Positions 59,401-64,000 of a stretch of DNA of 64,000 bases are shown piece by piece. Under the pieces are notes generated by a model. That model saw only the letters and a list, made by a program, of their open reading frames with translations, had not been told where the DNA came from and made no database searches. This DNA is from Tanypteryx hageni (taxonomy: Eukaryota; Arthropoda; Insecta; Odonata; Petaluridae). The stretch's first letter is position 1. The number at the start of each line of letters is the position of its first letter. The translations under genes and the position numbers were made by a program. The stretch is taken from contig CM054114.1 in assembly GCA_028673005.1 (NCBI GenBank), positions 20,988,880 to 21,052,879 on the forward strand, given 5' to 3'.

Positions 59401-62400
59401 TTCAAATCCAGCATAGGTCGGATTTTTCAACCTGGGATCATCCCATCCCCTACTTGTGTGCTTTGAGGAGACCACACAAGTCAGTGCTCAATCCTTCGGA
59501 AAATATGTTAAGCAGTTAGCCTCCTTGGTGCTCTTCGTAAATACCGCATTGACTCATGTACCCTGTGCACCCCAATTTTTCGGTCGGCCCAAAGGGAAAA
59601 AATTAATTTAAGCAGGAATAAGATTTTTAAAAAAATAAAATCGGGCTCTTCAATGGTTCCCACTCCCTGAAACAAGTTTCGCTCAAATTATCTTGACTAC
59701 AAAATTCAATTCAAAAAGAAAATTCACCGATCCGCAATAGATTCCAAGTTGGAATGCCTGGTATCTTGAACGTGAGTTATGGAATCAATAGGCCTATGTA
59801 GTCAATAAGTTGCGAAAAATTCTTAAAAGCCGTTTCTGAAACGTTGAATAGCAGTTATTGGTTCCATAACTTATCAATACATAAGCTTACGGTTTAAAGA
59901 TTATGAGTTCCACAAAAATCTAAGATGGCAGATGTTTTATGAAATGATAGGCCTTCCTAGTGTTTTGTTACTTGTAATATTGTTTATACAGTGTTCATAA
60001 TAACGGAAAGTGTAATTACAAGATTACAATCAATAGTAGGATTTGTTTAGGTAACAATCATACAATTTGAGATATACTATGCTGAAATAGCAGGCATGTG
60101 ATTATTTACATTAGTGTGTTATTTCCTTTATTATCAGTTATGTTTGTTTTAGTTAATTGGTTAGGTTATTTTAATGTCGACGTTATAAATTATTGTTATT
60201 TATTTATTTTGCCATTTGTCTCATATAATTTCTATATAGGTTACGTTTTGTTCAGTATTCTATTTCTTGCAAAGTTATTGCTTTTGGGTTATTGGTATAT
60301 AAATTTTTGCGCTATTGTGTTTATTGCATAATGTTGTATCTAGTACCCACTAGTACCTGGCTAACAAAACTATGAGTCTCAATTACTTGAACAATATAAT
60401 GCACTGATATTATACTTTACAAATGCTGCATTGAATTATAGACTTGTAGCACCTGAAATAATACTGCAAAGACTGAATTCTCCTGTAACAAAGCTTTATC
60501 TTATGTTCCCTGATTTCATCTTACCAGTGTTCAATAACTTAAATAAGCAAATGCAGTCTCAGTCAACTCACGGCCATACCTTACATACTTCAATTATAAT
60601 GATGCTGAAAACAATTTTGGAGTGCTGCATAAAGATGATGACCTCAAAGTAACACCATTAAAAAGTGATTAAACATGGGATCAAAATAATTTTAAATCAA
60701 TGGAGGAAATGTATCATGGAATAAAAGTGCAAATGGAATTATTAAATGCTAACGCTATTGAAGGTGAAGAGACTTCTGAAAAAATTGTTTGGAGTTTTTC
60801 ATTGAAAGTGTTTCACAAATTTATAAAAGATAATCCTATGGATTAGAAGCTTTAAAATCTTTAGAAATGTTTAATCCTATAGTTGTTTTTGCAAAAGAAA
60901 TCCTTTAGTTAATTTCATTTCATCTTTTGAACATTTGGCACTTTCAGAAATTAAAAAAATTGATAGTGAATGGAGGCTATTAAAAAACTCTTTAGAGAGC
61001 CTAGAAGTCCATTCTGGTATGAGCCAAGAAGAAGCTCATTCTAAGGCTGCAGTGAGGAATTGCTTATCTTCAAGTTATATAACGGCTTGCATATTTCCAT
61101 TTAATGCAATATGTGATTAGATGTTTTCCTTTATATTTCGTCCCAAGATTTTGTATATGTTCGATTTAGAAACGTCACTTTGTATGCACATTGTTTATAA
61201 CATTTCCCTATTATGATTTATTCAAATTAAATTTTATGAAAGAAAATGAAATGATTACTTAAACTTTATTAAACATCGTGTTCATATGAAGGCACCACTG
61301 ATTAAATATCAGAATTTTTTCTGTTTCAAAGTTATTCCCAAATTACAGCTTATGCCATTCTGCATATTTTCATATTATTCCACCAATTTCTAGACATTAT
61401 TTGTTATTTGATTTTTAATTTATTTAATTATAGCTCCTTTTTATGAAGCTTATTGCTTGATGACATTAAGTTATCTTCTTTGCTGCTCATGCAATACCCC
61501 CTTGTTTGTTAAATGCCCACATCTCCTATTTTTAAACTAAATATTTTTTTAAAATTAAAATCAGTGTAATGCCCACTCGACAACTTTTCTGCATATTTCA
61601 TAATACATATTTACCTTGAAAGCCACTGCGTATCTTTTGTACTTTGCCCATACTAGTATTTTTTTGGCAAAAGTGAAATAAAAACACCTGTATAGTGCTG
61701 ACCGTTAATTGCGTTGATGCTGAAACTGTGAAAATCGACAACTGGAAAACAAAATATGATGGGAAATCAGTGATCATACAATACTAAATAAATGAACTTA
61801 GAATGATTGTGTTGGGACTGGTTGTCAGCCATATTATGTTTCCGCCTGGCAATGTTGAGACCTGTAAAAGTATTTCAGCAGTTGCATATATATATGTATG
61901 TTATGGGATGTTTGGAAGGTTTATTGTGTTCAAAATATGTAGCAAACATCGATTGAATCCAGCAATGGCAAAATTTGTGTGATGTCCACACACCATATTT
62001 AAAGGAGATTTTTGGGAAGAAAGGTATTATATGAGCAAAGATGGTATTATAATTTTTAATTAGAATAGTAAAAAAATTTTGAAAGGTTTGAAATTTGAAA
62101 AAGCATATTATAAATAAATTTTAAATGTAAACTTTGTGGAAGAACTCCAATAAGTAGAGTATCTTTTAATTTCTAAGACTTGATTCCCATATTTTTACAC
62201 GTATTTTGTTAGTATATAATTTAGGAGTAATATTTTAAAGGAAAAAAATGCATATTATTACAGGTTAGGGTTGCTCGTCTGGTTCGTCTGCATGCAAATG
62301 AAATGGAGGATATCAATGATGTCTACGCTGGAGATATTTTTGCTCTATTTGGAGTGGATTGCGCTAGTGGTGACACATTTGTAACTGATCTAAAGCTCAA

Positions 62401-62410
62401 CCTTGCAATG
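50348..62410 (+). CDS. GFM1: Mitochondrial elongation factor G1, exons 1-9 (gene continues past the window)
   Basis: Nine exons with GT-AG introns and matching phases join to 1341 nt (447 codons) without a stop. This covers roughly the first 60 percent of a family protein of about 750 residues: mitochondrial presequence, GTP-binding domain with all five G motifs, and most of domain II. The protein is the translation GTPase that drives tRNA/mRNA translocation on mitochondrial ribosomes. Exons: 50348-50416, 50522-50680, 50760-50892, 51225-51429, 53145-53261, 53805-53923, 58552-58747, 59115-59310, 62264-62410. Introns 4, 6, 8 and 9 are long and hold the transposon debris listed below. Motif [20 protein letters not shown] distinguishes mtEFG1 from cytosolic EF2. 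No inactivating change was seen, so it is probably functional. Confidence 0.95.
50522..50680 (+). CDS. GFM1: GFM1 exon 2: G1 (P-loop)
   Basis: Acceptor TTTATACCAG, 53 codons, phase 0. It contains [11 protein letters not shown], the G1/P-loop that binds GTP phosphates, and ends at GRISEMHE before the donor GTTATG. The intron before it is 105 bp and the one after it 79 bp. Confidence 0.95.
50760..50892 (+). CDS. GFM1: GFM1 exon 3: switch I (G2) and start of G3
   Basis: Acceptor CTATTACAG, 133 nt. It reads [20 protein letters not shown], then GITIQSA (G2, switch I threonine), and ends in IIDTP. The glycine of DTPG is split over intron 3 (phase 1). Confidence 0.96.
51225..51429 (+). CDS. GFM1: GFM1 exon 4: G3 and G4
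   Basis: Acceptor TTCTATAG, 205 nt. It completes DTPGHVDF (G3), then has [20 protein letters not shown] and [10 protein letters not shown] with the G4 NKLD that selects guanine. Donor GTAAGT at 51430. Confidence 0.97.
51430..53144. other. GFM1 intron 4 (1.7 kb)
   Basis: AT-rich. No transposon or RNA was recognised. Small open frames at 51798-52176 are unremarkable. Confidence 0.6.
53145..53261 (+). CDS. GFM1: GFM1 exon 5
   Basis: Acceptor TTGTGGCAG, 117 nt. It reads [20 protein letters not shown], then [19 protein letters not shown], part of the G' insert region. Donor GTAATC. Confidence 0.95.
53262..53804. other. GFM1 intron 5 (543 bp)
   Basis: AT-rich, nothing recognised. Confidence 0.6.
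53805..53923 (+). CDS. GFM1: GFM1 exon 6
   Basis: Acceptor TTTTTCTAG, 119 nt. It reads [20 protein letters not shown], then [19 protein letters not shown], a helical part of the G' insert. Donor GTAATG. Confidence 0.95.
54182..54365. repeat. Degenerate TTTGAGTTTTC tandem motif
   Basis: About eight loosely spaced copies of TTTGAGTTTTC(A/T) or TTTCGAGTTTTC, as at 54221, 54237, 54256, 54274, 54310, 54327 and 54342. They precede the transposase relic and may be its subterminal region. Confidence 0.6.
54367..55362 (+). pseudogene. DDE transposase relic (Tc1/mariner-IS630-like) in GFM1 intron 6
   Basis: The N-terminal part has basic [11 protein letters not shown] and a helix-turn-helix-like [19 protein letters not shown]. 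The catalytic part has [16 protein letters not shown], the first acidic motif, followed by a stop at 54979-54981. In other frames it continues [20 protein letters not shown], then [18 protein letters not shown] (second acidic motif with D-N-A-x-x-H), then [17 protein letters not shown]. At least two stops and two frame changes break it, and the C terminus is short. The D...DNAxxH layout matches DDE_3-type transposases. Terminal repeats were not found. It is in the same orientation as GFM1. Confidence 0.7.
55363..56492. other. GFM1 intron 6, middle part
   Basis: AT-rich with no confident feature. Short open frames near 55822-56179 have no known motif. Confidence 0.5.
57005..57640 (+). mobile_element. 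Helitron-like fragment inside the TIR element
   Basis: It shares the blocks of units 1-4: GGAGGATACAAATGTTTAGG, CACTTCCAGATGACCTGGAG, GTATTTCCGAATGAGCTACG, and TAGAAATGTTGATATTTTAA. It lacks the terminal hairpin. It is interrupted by the 100-bp hairpin insert. Confidence 0.55.
57418..57517. mobile_element. 100-bp insert starting with a 31-bp perfect hairpin
   Basis: 57418-57448 and 57452-57482 are exact reverse complements (31 bp) around the 3-nt loop GAA. A 35-bp tail (to 57517) follows. The 14-bp string ATAAACATTTGAAA precedes the insert (57404-57417) and follows it (57518-57531) as a direct repeat, so this looks like a real insertion with target duplication. I do not recognise a family. 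Confidence 0.7.
57786..58551. other. GFM1 intron 6, last part
   Basis: AT-rich. ATATAGGCTGCCACTGCATATAAGATGCACC near 58134 resembles the end of pogo/Tigger-like elements, but no partner end was found. Confidence 0.4.
58552..58747 (+). CDS. GFM1: GFM1 exon 7: G5
   Basis: Acceptor CTTTATTAG, 196 nt. It reads [20 protein letters not shown], then [20 protein letters not shown] with the G5 G-S-A that contacts the guanine base, then [14 protein letters not shown]. Donor GTGAGA at 58748. Confidence 0.97.
58748..59114. other. GFM1 intron 7 (367 bp)
   Basis: Nothing recognised. Confidence 0.6.
59115..59310 (+). CDS. GFM1: GFM1 exon 8: start of domain II
   Basis: Acceptor GTACTGCAG, 196 nt. It reads [19 protein letters not shown], then [20 protein letters not shown] and [19 protein letters not shown], the opening of the beta-barrel domain II. 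Donor GTTTGT at 59311, phase 0. Confidence 0.96.
59344..59600 (+). mobile_element. tRNA-derived SINE in GFM1 intron 8
   Basis: A box A-like TGGCTATGGTGGAGTGG (59349-59365) and a box B-like GGTTCAAATCC (59399-59409) stand about 50 bp apart, the spacing of an internal RNA polymerase III promoter. A tRNA-unrelated body follows (CCTGGGATCATCCCATCCCC ... TTTTTCGGTCGGCCCAAAGG) and an A-rich end. The tRNA-like head resembles a tRNA with an anticodon-stem region TTGGCTTTCCACGC, but it cannot fold as a full tRNA. Target duplications were not resolved. Confidence 0.75.
59601..60430. other. GFM1 intron 8, middle part
   Basis: AT-rich. The hydrophobic open frame at 60098-60331 is T-rich and looks compositional. 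Nothing else was seen. Confidence 0.5.
60431..61120 (+). pseudogene. hAT transposase relic in GFM1 intron 8
   Basis: Discontinuous frames read [20 protein letters not shown] with [15 protein letters not shown], then [15 protein letters not shown], then [20 protein letters not shown] and [20 protein letters not shown]. This order, a helical FxxxLPVFxxLNxxMQ block followed by a C-terminal EWRxL block, is like the later half of ZMYM/SCAND3-type hAT transposases. Several stops intervene. No terminal repeats were found. It is distinct from hAT-1 and hAT-2. Confidence 0.55.
61121..62263. other. GFM1 intron 8, last part
   Basis: AT-rich, nothing recognised. Confidence 0.5.
62264..62410 (+). CDS. 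GFM1: GFM1 exon 9: domain II
   Basis: Acceptor TATTACAG, 147 nt, 49 codons, phase 0 at both ends. It reads [20 protein letters not shown], then [20 protein letters not shown]. Donor GTGAGT at 62411. The next exon (about residue 448 on) is not in the window. Confidence 0.96.
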
Positions 62411-62840
62411 GTGAGTCATGATTAATGAATTTTTTTGGAATGTGAATGTCTGGCTAACATAAAATTGAAAAAGGGAACGGAATTCTCCCTGATACATAGC
62501 TAAATTTTGTTTATAGGGACTATTGACTTTCTCCATACACAGTAAAAAGAAAGTATTGTTTTTGTGAAAAAATCTGTTCAAGATTTCAATGGTAATACAT
62601 GTTTTATATCCCTCTGAATAGGCTTTCACTGCTTGCCCAATGATGTCTGTGGGCGATAGGAATTTTGTGCATGCTTTCAACTCATAAACTACCTATCAAA
62701 TCAGTACAAAGCATTGTATTTAAGATTTTTATTAACAATCAAGAATGATTAGATTTTGGCTAAAATTGGTAAACTGGGTGTGGAGTTTTATTCTTGCCAT
62801 TTTCTGTTTCTACCAAATATCTATTTTATGGCTTAATTAA
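62411..62840. other. GFM1 intron 9, first part
   Basis: No feature seen before the MITE. TTAA at 62837-62840 is the MITE target site. Confidence 0.5.
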
Positions 62841-63071
62841 CCTTTAAATGCCAAATGTGCCCGTATGGGCATGCTAAATGCTTTCGCTCACCAAAGTATA
62901 TTTTGCATGATATTTTTTCAATGTGTTTCTTTCCACTAAAAAGCAGGCATGCAATGGTTTGTTATTTTTATTATAAAATGCTTTTTATTTAAACATTTTA
63001 TTACCAATAGTTCATGAGATTTTTCCTTAAAACAAACAAAAATATCTCTAAATAAATCCAGCGTTTAAAGG
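62841..63071. mobile_element. piggyBac-like MITE, 231 bp
   Basis: The ends CCTTTAAATGCC and (reverse) CCTTTAAACGCT form terminal inverted repeats and are directly bounded by TTAA on both sides (62837-62840 and 63072-63075), the piggyBac target. An inner palindrome GTGCCCGTATGGGCATG lies near the left end. No coding capacity. Confidence 0.75.
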
Positions 63072-63113
63072 TTAATGTAAATATTTGCCATCCTCAAAAT
63101 TATAGACAATATA

Positions 63114-64000
63114 CAGTAAAATTCGGTTAGAAGCGTGCCTCATTTAACAGAGGTTTCGGATATACTGCAGGTTGCGCCATGTCCCCCAAAATGATTCCAT
63201 TTATTTTCTTCGTTAGTAGTTACATAGTAACTTCGTAGCGAATTTTAACTCGACGTGCCTACCGACGGCGCTACTGCAAGCGATCGTATTTACACGGTCG
63301 TTGGTGACTCATTATTACACACGTAATTGGATACGGAAGAGGCAACCACGTGAATCTACATTGTCTCAGAACTGTAACCCAACAAATCCATTTATGGACA
63401 GTATTTCGTGTGAACTCGAGCTGAGTGTACGAGTGAATTGTATACAGAAGAAACCCGCACAAGTAAATTTCCACGTTCGCACCACAGTGCCCAGCCAAGG
63501 TATCTGATTACATTTCTACAGGTTTCGAGCATTTTTGTGTTGAATGTGCTATTTCAGTTCTTTCTCAGGTTTAATTTGTACTAATATTTAAATTATTTTT
63601 CTTCGATTTTAGGGCTATAACGATGTCTACCAAAAGGAAAACTTACACACTTAAAGAAAAGTTGAGCATAATTGACAGGGTGAAACGCGGTGATTCAAAA
63701 GCAAGCTTATTCTGGGAGTTTGGTGTTCCTGAAGGGACAATTTGTGGTTGGATGAAAAAAGAAGTCAAATTACGATCATTCATTGATCAAGTGGATGACA
63801 AAATAGGTCTCGATAAAAAAAGGCCAGATTAAGTGATGCAAGTATTGTGGATGAATGTTTGTTTATGTGGTTTGCTCAGAAGTGCAGTGAAGGTGTTCCA
63901 TTATCTGGGCCACTTTTACAAGCACAGGCAGTTAAATTTAATAAGCAAATTGGCAGAACAGATGATTTTGTTGCTTCTATTGGCTGGTTATCAAGGTGGA
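63114..64000 (+). mobile_element. Tigger/pogo-like DNA transposon, left part (cut by window end)
   Basis: The left end CAGTAAAATTCGGTTAGAAG follows a TA (63112-63113), as in pogo/Tigger elements. The transposase start lies 500 bp inside. The right end is outside the window. Confidence 0.75.
63623..64000 (+). pseudogene. Tigger/pogo-like transposase, N-terminal part
   Basis: It starts MSTKRKTYTLKEKLSIIDRV, then FGVPEGTICGWMKKE, a CENP-B/Psq-type helix-turn-helix. A one-base change in the A7 run at about 63814-63820 shifts the frame to a stop at 63830-63832. In the next frame it continues LSDASIVDECLFMWFAQKCS and GPLLQAQAVKFNKQIG, the second CENP-B-type DNA-binding helix domain. The catalytic domain is beyond the window. 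The ATG at 63623 fits the family start. Confidence 0.8.

Noticed and set aside
59344..59420. A functional tRNA gene
   Set aside because: Boxes A and B are present, but no full cloverleaf with acceptor stem forms and a SINE body follows.
60098..60331. Hydrophobic 77-codon frame resembling a membrane protein
   Set aside because: It is T-rich intronic sequence without homology cues; the hydrophobicity follows from codon composition.
1..64000. A previously undescribed multi-gene defence or biosynthetic system
   Set aside because: No operon-like or clustered set of unknown intact genes exists here; apart from GFM1 all coding regions are transposon relics or weak single frames.

Overview
The window looks like repeat-dense arthropod (probably insect) nuclear DNA. 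The evidence is one split, intron-rich animal gene, mitochondrial elongation factor G1 (GFM1), set among many decayed eukaryotic transposons: hAT, Penelope-like, CR1/Jockey-type and RNase H-bearing LINEs, pogo/Tigger, Helitron-like, piggyBac-like elements and a tRNA-derived SINE. Nothing is bacterial or viral in layout. The host species cannot be named from the sequence alone.

Layout. 1-24659 is the right-hand part of a huge minisatellite array with a 20-bp unit close to TTTCACCTCCCCTCACTTCC. G is nearly absent from the + strand, and the array was enlarged by segmental duplications of about 0.5, 1.6, 2.9 and 3.3 kb. The long proline/serine/leucine-rich reading frames there follow from composition and are not genes. 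25025-29066 is a three-deep nest: a minus-strand LINE remnant is split by a complete-ended hAT transposon (25197-28646, 8-bp target duplication GTGATCAC), whose transposase is in turn interrupted by a truncated, rearranged Penelope-like element. 29286-31157 holds a 24-bp tandem repeat and a second, related hAT transposase relic on the minus strand. 31213-34370 is a minus-strand LINE with a 2A-like motif ahead of its endonuclease. 34402-35091 has two unexplained exon-like reading frames. 35614-38700 is a plus-strand CR1-like LINE. 40432-41075 is a homogeneous 127-bp tandem repeat. 41537-43015 is a LINE fragment of the same family as the previous one, split by a 0.7-kb non-autonomous hAT. 43020-46918 is a head-to-tail run of four diverged non-coding units that end in the same hairpin. 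47118-49985 is a complete-ended, minus-strand hAT with a decayed transposase.

50348-62410 carries the first nine coding exons of GFM1 on the plus strand: 1341 nt, 447 codons, all splice phases consistent. The gene runs on past the window. Its larger introns have collected a DDE transposase relic, a TIR element containing Helitron-like sequence and a 100-bp perfect-hairpin insert, a SINE, a hAT relic, a piggyBac-like MITE and the start of a Tigger/pogo element at the right edge.

The only gene likely to make a working cellular product is GFM1, a GTPase that translocates the mitochondrial ribosome. Every transposon coding region seen here carries stops, frameshifts, deletions or a lost catalytic residue. 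The most unusual features are the strand-asymmetric array with nested duplications, the rearranged Penelope with a 45-bp perfect inverted repeat and a hammerhead-like 3' motif, the 2A-like LINE leader, and the hairpin insert in GFM1 intron 6.
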